Positions 8,143-16,800 of a stretch of DNA of 64,000 nt are shown here, in pieces. This DNA comes from Halovivax gelatinilyticus. Its GTDB lineage: Archaea; Halobacteriota; Halobacteria; Halobacteriales; Natrialbaceae. Location: positions 1,873,992 to 1,937,991 of the forward strand of contig NZ_CP101322.1 in NCBI RefSeq assembly GCF_024300625.1. The letters run 5' to 3'. The translations under genes were made by a program, and so were the position numbers. Each line of letters begins with the position of its first letter. Position 1 is the stretch's first letter. The notes under the pieces were generated by a model that was not told the DNA's origin, did no database searches, and saw only the letters and a list, made by a program, of their open reading frames with translations.

Positions 8143-9195
8143 CTATCGGTCGGGAGCCGCCAGTATCTCGAACCGAGCGCCACCAGTGTCGCTCTCGCCG
8201 ACCCGTATCTCCCACTCGTGGGCTTCGACGATCCGGTTCACGATCGCGAGGCCCAGTCCGGCCGCGTCCCCGCCCGCCGAGGGCGTCGGGTCGAAGAGCC
8301 CGTTGCTGCCATTGTCGGGGAGGCCGACCCCGTCGTCTTCGACGTAGAATCCACCGTCGCAGGGGCCGACCCGAACGGTGACGTCTTCGCCGCCGTGTTC
8401 GACCGAATTCCGAAAGAGGTTCTCGAGGAGGTGGCGGACGGCGCGCGGGTCGGCCTGGATGACGGGCGGGTCACGCAGCTGCAGGTCGGCGGAGGCCGTG
8501 TCGACGCCCTTCCAGCACGCCTCGGCGAGGCGAGCGACGTCGACCGGCTCCGTCTCGTCGATCAGCTTCCCGTGGCGGGCGAGCGACAGGGTCTGGTTGA
8601 CGATCTGGTCGATCCGCTCCAGCGCGACCGCCACGTCGTCTAGGTGTTCGCTCGAACACTCGGAGCGAGCCGCCTCCAGGTAGCCCTGCGCGATGTTGAT
8701 CGGGTTTCTGAGGTCGTGGCTGACGATGCTCGTAAATTCGTTTAACCGCTCGTGTTGTCGGCGAAGCTCCCGTTCGCGCTTCGTGCGCTCGGTGATGTCC
8801 CGGCCGATCGCCACCGAGCCTCGTAACGCGCCGTCGGCGTCGACGATCGCGTGGGAGTTCCACGAGATCGTTCGCTCGGAGCCGTCCTTGGTCACGATCG
8901 TCGTCCTGAAGCCCTCGACGGCCTCGTTCCCGCGCAAAATCGCGGACACGCGGTCCATAATGTCGTTCCGGCGGGTTTCGTCGGGGTACAACCACGTCCA
9001 GATTTCGTCCGAGCCGACGACCTCGTCGGCCGCGTAGCCGCTGATCTCTTCTGCGGCTTCGTTCCAGAGCGTCACGGTTCCGTCCTCGTCGAGCGCGTTG
9101 ATCCAGACGTTCGCGCTCTGGATGATCGCGTCCCGGAACTGGGTGAGCTCGCTGAACGCTTCGTCGCGCTGTTTCCGGTCACTCTTCGACGCCAT
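8143..9195 (-). CDS. PAS-domain sensor histidine kinase
   Basis: A 350-residue cytoplasmic kinase. Residues about 20-135 form one PAS domain ending in the usual DITERTKRERE linker. The HisKA segment has the phosphorylated His160 in FTSIVSHDLRNP. The HATPase domain shows the N box around Asn263 (LFRNSVEHG), G1 DDGVG at 287-291 and G2 GLGLA at 313-317. There is no transmembrane segment, so it senses an internal signal. No response regulator lies next to it, as is usual for haloarchaeal orphan kinases. The ATG at 9195 gives the normal PAS start; a longer frame upstream has no domain. The ligand is unknown. Confidence 0.92.
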   Translation of the reverse strand: MASKSDRKQRDEAFSELTQFRDAIIQSANVWINALDEDGTVTLWNEAAEEISGYAADEVVGSDEIWTWLYPDETRRNDIMDRVSAILRGNEAVEGFRTTIVTKDGSERTISWNSHAIVDADGALRGSVAIGRDITERTKRERELRRQHERLNEFTSIVSHDLRNPINIAQGYLEAARSECSSEHLDDVAVALERIDQIVNQTLSLARHGKLIDETEPVDVARLAEACWKGVDTASADLQLRDPPVIQADPRAVRHLLENLFRNSVEHGGEDVTVRVGPCDGGFYVEDDGVGLPDNGSNGLFDPTPSAGGDAAGLGLAIVNRIVEAHEWEIRVGESDTGGARFEILAAPDR

Positions 9196-9544
9196 GGGGG
9201 TCAACACACTCCCAGGGGAGACGAACACATTAAGCCGTCGCCGTCTCAGGCCTGCCGCTCGCGTGTCGTCTCGACGGAAGTCGGCGCCCGTGGTGCGTAC
9301 GCGTCGAATACGTATCACGCAGCGAATCTACAGCTGGGCGTTCTGTTCGCTTCGACCACTGACTGCTACATCGCTCCAACGGAGATCGACGAGCGGCTTG
9401 CGGTCGTCGAGGAGAAGGGATCGCTGGGCGGTCGAAATACTCGGATCAGCGTTCTCGACGACCACGTCTTCTCCCACGCAACGAATGGTGGAAATCTGTG
9501 CAGAGTGGCCCGTGTGAATGCGGCGAAGAAACCCATCGACTCGG

Positions 9545-9612
9545 TCACTCGTCGGCGAACGTGCGAGTGACGTCGCCCAGGTCGAACAATCGCAGATCGT
9601 CGCGCGCTGATA
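9545..9612 (-). pseudogene. C-terminal tail of a deleted archaeal ATPase (DUF234-type)
   Basis: The minus strand reads ARDDLRLFDLGDVTRTFADE then stop. The intact ATPase at 49875-51299 ends with the same pattern (KDDRLRLFSLDDVVSSLN). Only about 20 codons remain, and directly upstream lies the 15-bp palindrome array. The gene body seems to have been removed by an internal deletion joining its promoter array to its last codons. Confidence 0.6.
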
Positions 9613-9621
9613 CTGCGTCCC

Positions 9622-9680
9622 GAATAGCCTATTCTGAAGTAGCCTATTTTGAGATAGGCTATTCAAAAAATAGGGTATGT
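9622..9680 (-). repeat. 15-bp tandem palindrome array, locus C
   Basis: Three palindromes centred at 9628, 9643 and 9658, exactly 15 bases apart: GAATAG-C-CTATTC, AAGTAG-C-CTATTT and AGATAG-G-CTATTC. A fourth, degraded unit lies at 9668-9680. The spacing equals that of the arrays at 42635-42679 and 51336-51395, but the sequence differs. Confidence 0.75.
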
Positions 9681-9841
9681 GACATTCGACCACCAGGGTG
9701 GCCTCGTATCGAACAGACGAACGAAACGGGGTGAGAACTTCGGGGGCTCTCTCACGTGTCAACTCTGCCGGTTCGCCAGGGGTTTCTGCTTCGTTCGGTC
9801 GAGTACGCGTTCGGCGAGCCCGTCCGATCGCCCTGGGCAGT

Positions 9842-9955
9842 CCGACCAGCCACTTAGCGACAGTCCACCGACCAACCACTTAGCGACAGTCCACCGACCA
9901 ACCACTCTGTGCCAGCCCACCGACCAGCCACTCGATTACCGTCGTGCGAGCGGGG
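9842..9955 (+). repeat. CCGACC-type dispersed repeat, copy 3
   Basis: Contains a 26-base tandem duplication (ACTTAGCGACAGTCCACC followed by GACCAACC; first copy from 9852, second from 9878), then CCCACCGACCAGCCACTC and CCGTCGTGCGAGC, both shared with copy 2. It lies between the ATPase remnant and the DUF4129 gene. Confidence 0.7.
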
Positions 9956-9969
9956 CACCACTCGGACAA

Positions 9970-12225
9970 TCAGTTCTCGAGCCCGATGCGGCTATCCCGA
10001 CAGAGTCGTCGCGTTCGTGTAAGCACCCGCTTTGCCGTCCGGTCGTCGACTGGGGCCGGGTCGAACGAGGCGCGTTCGTAGGCGTCGGTCACGGTCCGAA
10101 GCGCCTCGTCGTCATCCGCGTCCGGGCGCTCGCGACAGTACGCGTAGAACTCCCAGGGTGTGAGTCCGGCGGGCGCTTCGTGTCGCGTTTCGAGGGCCAG
10201 ACGGGCGGCTGCGTAGGCGCGCTCGATCGCCGTCGCCGGTCGATCGTCGGCCAGCGCCCCCGCGGCGGCCGATAGTAGCGTCGCCGGCTCGACTCCGCCG
10301 CCCGCCTCCGCCACCGCCGATCGATCCACGTCCGGTCGAACCCACTCGTAGCCGTCCACCTCGTGTCCCCGACGCCGACGGCGGTACCACCACGCCCCGA
10401 TCACCACCGCGACCCCACCCACGACGACCCACACCACGGGCGAGGCGAGCATCGACCCCGTCTCCGCCCCGGGGACGAACGAGGTCGCCGTCTCGCTCGA
10501 CCCGGCGAGGTTGGTCCCGCCGCCGTCGAACGAGGCCTCGACCGTCACGTTGCCGCCGTCGATCCCCGGCGGCACGACGACCGTCCCGTTGAAGGCACCG
10601 TCAGCGTCGGTCTCGACGGCGCCGGCGGTGACGCCGTCGATCGCGACGTCCACCGTCCGATTCCCGACGCCGGCCTCGTCGGCCGTCAACCGCCCGGAGA
10701 CGCCCACTCGATCGTCACCGTCCTCGACCGACAGCGACAGCGCCGTCTCCGTCTCCGTTACGGTCACCGTCGTCCGCGACTCGCTCGCCGTCACCGCCCG
10801 ATCGTCCCGCGCCATCGAGACCGTCACCGGCCGGTCTCCGTCTTCGACCGCGGCCGGCACCGTCACGTTCGTCGCTATCGCCCCGCCGTCGGCCTCCACC
10901 GTCTCTGCCGTCCCGCCCTCGCCCGTCGCACCGTCGATCGCCGCACCGCCGGCCCCCGCCGACGCCGCTCCGCCGCCGATCGCCACCCGGAGCGAAACCC
11001 CCTCGACGGGCTCGCCGTCGACCACAATCGAACTCTCCACCCGAAGCTCGTCGCCGAACCCGGCCGATTCGGGCACGACCTCCGGTTCGTCGATCGAGGC
11101 CTCGACCTGCTCGATCGAGACCGGGACCGTCGCGTTCGAGCCGCTGTATCCCGCGAGCGGCGCCGGCTCGTAAGCGACGTCCAGCTCTTCGGCGTCGACC
11201 GGTACGTCGACCGGCCGGTACTCGACGATAAACCGTCCGTCCGCGTCGGTCGTCGCCGACACCGTCTGGTTGCCGACGGCCAGCTGTATCTCCTCGTTCG
11301 CCACGGGCTCGCCCGCCTCGGTCACCAGCAGCCCCGTCGCTTCGAGCGGCTCGACGTACGAGATCGATTCGTCCCACACGGACACCGACAGCTGGGTCGG
11401 CGTAAACTGCTCGCCGCGGATCTCGGCCTGGCGCCGCTGGATGTCTTCGGTGACCGCGACGATCGTCTCGCCGCTCTCGGCGAACTCGGCGGCTTCCGAC
11501 TCGGCGCCCGTCTCGTCGTAGCGCTCCAGGAGCTCCGCACTCGTCTCTTCAACGTCCGCCGCCAGCTCCTCTAGAATACGAGCCAGCTGTCGCGCACGCT
11601 GGTGGTCGCCCGCCGCCTCGGCGCGCTCGTACATCTCGTAGCGTTCCTCGTAGGCTTCGACCGCCTCGGCGAGTTCGAGTTGGCCCTCCTGAATCGTCGC
11701 GTACTCCTCGACGCGGTCGTCGCGGTCGGTCACCTCGGCCAGGTCGACGTACTCGGCGACGAGTTCGGCCACCTCGTCGTCGACGAGTTCGCGCGCTCGC
11801 TCGTAGTCGCCCTCGCTCATCCGGGCCGACCCCTCGCCGAACCGATCGGCGAGCTGGCGCTCGTACCAGTCCGCCAGCCCCTCCGCGTCGCCCGCCTCGC
11901 CGTACGCGTCCGGATCGACGTGTCGCGGCGTCTCGTCGTCCTCGGTCGCGTCGGCTCCCGGCTCGACGCTCGTCGGTTCGGCATCGTCCGTCTCGATCTC
12001 GTCGCTCGCCGACGCGTTCGGTTGGGCGGCGACGTCCGTCGCGCTTCCCGTACCGACCGCCAGCCCGAGGCCGCCGCTCACCACGAACCCGCCGATCACC
12101 AGCAGGCCGACGCAACCGGCGACGAGGAGACAGAGACGTACCCCGACGAGGGGGCGCCCCTCGGGAGGTGAACGTTCGCGCACGTGCACCAGAGACACGG
12201 ACCAATGCACCCCGTTCGCCGCCAT
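9970..12225 (-). CDS. Membrane-anchored Ig-like/coiled-coil protein with C-terminal DUF4129 domain
   Basis: About 751 residues. A signal/anchor helix near residues 29-55 (CLLVAGCVGLLVIGGFVV) is followed by an acidic linker, an E/A/R-rich helical region (about residues 130-270, coiled coil), several beta-rich carboxypeptidase-regulatory or Ig-like modules (GEPVANEEIQLAVGNQ, DADGRFIVEYRPVD), one transmembrane helix (VVWVVVGGVAVVIGAWW) and a cytoplasmic DUF4129 domain (GLTPWEFYAYCRER, DAYERASFD). The same architecture occurs at 31286-33379 next to DUF58/MoxR genes. It probably acts at the cell surface. The ATG at 12225 is chosen over the one at 12264; either is possible. Confidence 0.82.
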   Translation of the reverse strand: MAANGVHWSVSLVHVRERSPPEGRPLVGVRLCLLVAGCVGLLVIGGFVVSGGLGLAVGTGSATDVAAQPNASASDEIETDDAEPTSVEPGADATEDDETPRHVDPDAYGEAGDAEGLADWYERQLADRFGEGSARMSEGDYERARELVDDEVAELVAEYVDLAEVTDRDDRVEEYATIQEGQLELAEAVEAYEERYEMYERAEAAGDHQRARQLARILEELAADVEETSAELLERYDETGAESEAAEFAESGETIVAVTEDIQRRQAEIRGEQFTPTQLSVSVWDESISYVEPLEATGLLVTEAGEPVANEEIQLAVGNQTVSATTDADGRFIVEYRPVDVPVDAEELDVAYEPAPLAGYSGSNATVPVSIEQVEASIDEPEVVPESAGFGDELRVESSIVVDGEPVEGVSLRVAIGGGAASAGAGGAAIDGATGEGGTAETVEADGGAIATNVTVPAAVEDGDRPVTVSMARDDRAVTASESRTTVTVTETETALSLSVEDGDDRVGVSGRLTADEAGVGNRTVDVAIDGVTAGAVETDADGAFNGTVVVPPGIDGGNVTVEASFDGGGTNLAGSSETATSFVPGAETGSMLASPVVWVVVGGVAVVIGAWWYRRRRRGHEVDGYEWVRPDVDRSAVAEAGGGVEPATLLSAAAGALADDRPATAIERAYAAARLALETRHEAPAGLTPWEFYAYCRERPDADDDEALRTVTDAYERASFDPAPVDDRTAKRVLTRTRRLCRDSRIGLEN

Positions 12226-12330
12226 AAAACCAGCACCGGATGGGTGTGAGCGTTCGACGGCCACGAACCCGTGACGGTTCGACGATACCCGACGATCGCG
12301 TTCGGCTCAACGTTCAGTTCCGGCTCGTCT

Positions 12331-12368
12331 CTCACAGTGTCCGGACAATTGCGCTGTGAGCACTCACA
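12331..12368 (+). promoter_or_regulatory. Palindromic site upstream of cetZ
   Basis: TGTGAG-CA-CTCACA at 12355-12368 is a perfect 6+6 dyad, with a further CTCACA half-site at 12331. It lies in the 425-base region between the divergent DUF4129 and cetZ genes and could be a shared operator; function is inferred from position only. Confidence 0.4.
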
Positions 12369-12650
12369 CGCGGTCTTCCACCGAGATCCTTCCACTGTGG
12401 CAGTCTCATCGCGAACGCGCCCCACGGTGACAGCACGACCTCCCGTCACAGAAACTGACAGTATCCGTCTCACGACGGTCTCGAAGCGAGTAGGTTCCGG
12501 TTATCGAGACTATGGCTGTCATAACAATGTCTGAAATCCGTGACCTACCGGTATCGGTCCGATCGGGACCGGCGTCCGGAACCGGCCGTCTCTGAGTCGC
12601 TCGTCGGTCGAGGTAACGCCGCCCGAACTCGAGACCACACGCCACCACCC

Positions 12651-13802
12651 ATGAAGCTCGCACTCATCGGATTCGGCCAGGCAGGGGGAAAGATCGTCGA
12701 CGAATTCCTCGCGTTCGACGAGGAGATCGGCGCCGGAATCGTCGAGTCCGCGCTCGCGGTCAACACGGCGACGGTCGATCTGCAGGGACTCGACTACGTT
12801 CCCGCCGAGGATCGCGTTCTCGTCGGCCAGTCCCGGGTGAGAGGCCACGGCGTCGGCGCGGACAACGAACTCGGTGCGGAGATCACCGCCGCGGACGTCG
12901 ACGAGATACAGTCGGCGATCGACGAGATTCCCGTCTACGACCTGGACGGCTTTCTCATCGTCGCCGGGCTGGGCGGCGGCACCGGCTCCGGTGGCGCGCC
13001 GGTGCTGGCCGAGCACTTACAGCTCGTCTACGACGTGCCCGTTTACGGGCTCGGAATCTTACCCGGCACCGACGAGGGCGGGATCTACACCCTCAATGCC
13101 GCCCGCTCGTTCCGGACGTTCGTCGATGAGGTCGACAACCTGCTGCTGTTCGACAACGACGCCTGGCGACTGACCGGCGAGTCCGTCGGCGGCGGCTACG
13201 ACCGCATCAACCGCGAGATCGTCGAACGCTTCGGCCTGCTGTTCGCCGCGGGTGAAGGGGCCGCCGATGGGACCGTCGGCGAGAGCGTGGTCGACTCCTC
13301 CGAGATCATCAACACCCTTTCGGGCGGGATCTCGACGATCGGCTACGCGACCGAGTCGGTCGACACGGCCGGCGGCCTCCGCGGACGATTTTCGACTACT
13401 GAAGTCGACGCCGGCGCCGCGACCAACCGGATGACGAGCGTCATCCGCAAGGCGACGCTCGGCCGACTGACCCTTCCCTGCGCGGTCGAAAGTGCCGACA
13501 AGGCCCTCGTCGTCGCCACCGGGCCGGGCGAGTACCTGAACCGAAAGGGGATCGAACGCGGCCGGAAGTGGCTCGAAGAAGAGACCGGAAGCATGGAGAT
13601 CCGCGGCGGCGACTTCCCCCGACCCAGCGGCGAGGTCGGCGCCATCGTCGTCCTCTCGGGCGTCACCGACGTCCCCCGGATCGACCGCCTCCAACAGATC
13701 GCCATCGAGAGCCAGGAGACCGCCGCCACCATCGAGTCCCAGCAGCCCGAGGATCACGCCGCGCTCGTGGATACCGGCGGCGAACTCGACGCGCTGTTCT
13801 AA
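12651..13802 (+). CDS. cetZ: CetZ family tubulin-like GTPase
   Basis: A 383-residue cytoskeletal GTPase of the haloarchaeal CetZ family, which shapes cells and supports motility. The nucleotide-binding Rossmann start GFGQAGGKIVDEF (residues 8-20) and the tubulin/FtsZ signature GGGTGSG (108-114) are intact, and the T7-like NAARSFRTF and C-terminal domain follow. Length is typical. CetZ differs from FtsZ in the first motif and lacks the FtsZ C-terminal peptide. The ATG at 12651 begins directly at the first beta strand; the longer frame upstream is not used. Which CetZ subgroup this is cannot be settled without alignment. Confidence 0.92.
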   Translation: MKLALIGFGQAGGKIVDEFLAFDEEIGAGIVESALAVNTATVDLQGLDYVPAEDRVLVGQSRVRGHGVGADNELGAEITAADVDEIQSAIDEIPVYDLDGFLIVAGLGGGTGSGGAPVLAEHLQLVYDVPVYGLGILPGTDEGGIYTLNAARSFRTFVDEVDNLLLFDNDAWRLTGESVGGGYDRINREIVERFGLLFAAGEGAADGTVGESVVDSSEIINTLSGGISTIGYATESVDTAGGLRGRFSTTEVDAGAATNRMTSVIRKATLGRLTLPCAVESADKALVVATGPGEYLNRKGIERGRKWLEEETGSMEIRGGDFPRPSGEVGAIVVLSGVTDVPRIDRLQQIAIESQETAATIESQQPEDHAALVDTGGELDALF

Positions 13803-13857
13803 AACCGGAAAAACGTTCGATCGGCCGATTTAGCCACGCTGTAATCGTCGCGATTGA

Positions 13858-16800
13858 TTACAGCGGTGGGACGATCGCGTTGGTCTGATCGTCGTTGCCT
13901 TCGTCACCAGCGTCGCCTTCACCGGCCTGGTCCTCTGGCTCTTCCTCGTTACCTTCACCTTCCTCGCCAGCGTCGCCTTCACCGTCTTCTGGGGATTCCT
14001 CGTCACCTTCACCGTCTTCTGGGGATTCCTCGTCGCCTTCACCGTCTTCCGGTGCTTCCTCGTCGCCTTCACCGTCTTCCGGTGCTTCCTCGTCGCCTTC
14101 ACCGTCTTCTGGGGCTTCCTCGTCGCCTTCACCGTCTTCTGGGGCTTCCTCGTCGCCTTCACCGTCTTCCGGTGCTTCCTCGTCACCTTCACCGTCTTCC
14201 GGTGCTTCCTCGTCGCCGTTTTCATCTTCGTCGGCGGCCTGCCCGGCGATGGCAGCGGCTCCGCCGTCACCGACCGTCAACGTCGTCGTGACGGAGAGGT
14301 CACCGTCTTCGAATTTCAGGTCAGTCGTTCCGTCGGGGCACGGATTCGCCGGCGTGCGTTCGTCACCGACGAAGGTGCCAACACCAGCCACGACGGTTCC
14401 CGAAGTCGTTCCAGGTTGCTGGAAGATCTGATCGTCGCCGCCGCCGGTCTTGTGAACGATCGCGGTCGGTGCGTCCCCGTCGATTTCGAATTCGACGATT
14501 CTCGGATCGTTCGGATCGTCGACGAACGTGATGGAGACGGTCGCATCGGCGCCATCCGGGTAACAGAACGCGATGAAGCTGATCGCGAACTGTCCCGGTA
14601 TTGGCGGAATGTCCACGACGACCAGTAGCTGCGTGTGGACTTCCTCACCGTCGATCTGGATGCCGACGGTGTAATCGCCGGGCTCGTCGGTTCCTTCCCA
14701 GGTGAGCGTCACGTCACCGGTTTCACCCGGCCCGAGCGTGATTTGCTGGGTGTCGACGACCTGTCCGTCGATGGTCAGCGAGACGTTCGCGGTCCCTTCG
14801 GCGGTCCCGGTGTTCTCAACGGTGACGACCGCCGTGAACTCGTCAGTGGCGTTGATTTGAGTCGGCTTATCGATATCGACGAACTCGAACTCGGAGACGG
14901 GCTCGGGCTCTTCGACGACGGTGAGTTCCTGCGTGTGGACCTCTTCGCCGTCGATCAGGATGCCGACCTGGTAGGTACCTGGTTCGTCCGTCCCTGCCCA
15001 GGTGAGAGTAACCGTCCCCTCCTCACCCGCACCGAGCGTGATCGGCTGCGTATCGACGACCTGTCCGTTGATCGTCAGCGAGACATTTGCGGTACCCTCG
15101 GTGTCGCCGACGTTCTGGACGCTGACGTTTGCGGTGAACGTCTCGGTGGTGTTGATCTCGGTCGGTTTGTCGATATCGACGAACTCGAACTCGGTGACTG
15201 GTTCGGGTTCTTCGACGACGACGAGATCTTGCGTGTGGACTTCTTCACCGTCGATCAGTATCCCGACGGTGTAGGTTCCTGGTTCCTCGGTGCCTGCCCA
15301 GGTGAGGGTGACGGTGCCGGTTTCACCCGGACCGAGCGTGATCGGCTGGGTATCGACGACCTGTCCGTTGATCGTCAGCGAGACGTTCGCGGTGCCCTCG
15401 GTGTCGCCGACGTTCTGGACGCTGACGTTTGCGGTGAACGTCTCGGTGGTGTTGATCTCGGTCGGCTTATCGACCTCGACGAACTCGAACTCGGAGACGG
15501 GTTCGGGCTCTTCGACCACGACGAGATCTTGCGTGTGGACCTCTTCGCCGTCGATCAGGATGCCGACCTGGTAGGTACCTGGTTCGTCCGTTCCGGCCCA
15601 GGTGAGCGTCACGTCACCGGTTTCACCCGCTCCGAGCGTGATCTGTTGGGTATCGACAACCTCGCCGTTGATGGTCAGCGAGACGTTCGCGGTGCCCTCG
15701 GTGTCGCCGACGTTCTGGACGCTGACGGTGGCGTTGAACGTCTCGGTGGTGTTGATCTCGGTCGGCTTGTCGACGTCGACGAACTCGAACTCGGTAACGG
15801 GTTCGGGCTCTTCGACCACGACGAGATCTTGCGTGTGCACTTCTTGATCGCCGATCAGTATCCCGACGGTGTAGGTACCTGGTTCGTCCGTTCCGGCCCA
15901 GGTGAGGGTGACCGTACCGGTTTCACCCGGTCCGAGCGTAATCTCGGCCGAATCGACGGTTTCGCCGTTGATCTGTAGGCTGATCGTTTCGGTGCCTTCG
16001 GCGTCACCGACGTTTTCTATCGTAACCGTCGCTTCGAACGTCTCGGTGGTGTTGATCTCGGTCGGCTTGTCGACGTCGACGAAGCGGAAGTCCGAGACCT
16101 CGTCAGGATCGGGAACCGGCTCTAGCACATCGATCTTCTGCCAGTCGTAATCGTCGTCGCTGAGGACTTTGACGAGGTGTTTGCCGACGTCGTGTTCGTC
16201 GCTCTGCCACGTCAACTCGACTGTCGTACTCTCGCCGGGCTCGAGCGTGACGTCGGCGACGCGGTCGACTTCGATGCCGCCGATCTGGAGTCTGATATCC
16301 TGCGTGTCGGTTGCGTCACCGGTGTTGGTGATCTCGGCGGTGACGTAGAGCGTCTCCGTGGCGTTGATCGGATCGTTCTTCTCGACGATCTCAACGTCGA
16401 AGAACGCCTCGTCGACGGGCCGTTCGACGACCTCGATATCCTGTGAGACGGTGTCGTCGTCGCTGTGGGCGGTCACCGTGTGTCCGCCGATGTCGTCTTC
16501 GGTAGTCGCCCACGTCAGCACGACTTTCTCGCGCTCGCCGGGCCCGAGTTCGACACCGGTGGCCACGTCGACCTGTTCGCCGCCGATCTCGAGGCGGATG
16601 TCTTGCGTGTCGGCCTCGTCTCCCGTGTTGGTCACCAGCACCGTGGCTTTCAGCTCGTCACCCGCAGTCACCGGGTCGTTCTTGTGAACGAAGTCCACGT
16701 CGAAGAACGGACCCTCTTCGACGACGATTCGCTCTTTGACTTTTTCTTTGACTTTCTCGACCTCGACGACCTCTTTGACGTCTTCGTCGACTTCCTCCTC

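Noticed and set aside
9328-9879. 183-residue minus-strand frame over the ATPase remnant
   Set aside because: It is a different frame from the recognisable C-terminal tail and runs through the palindrome array and repeat; no domain is seen.
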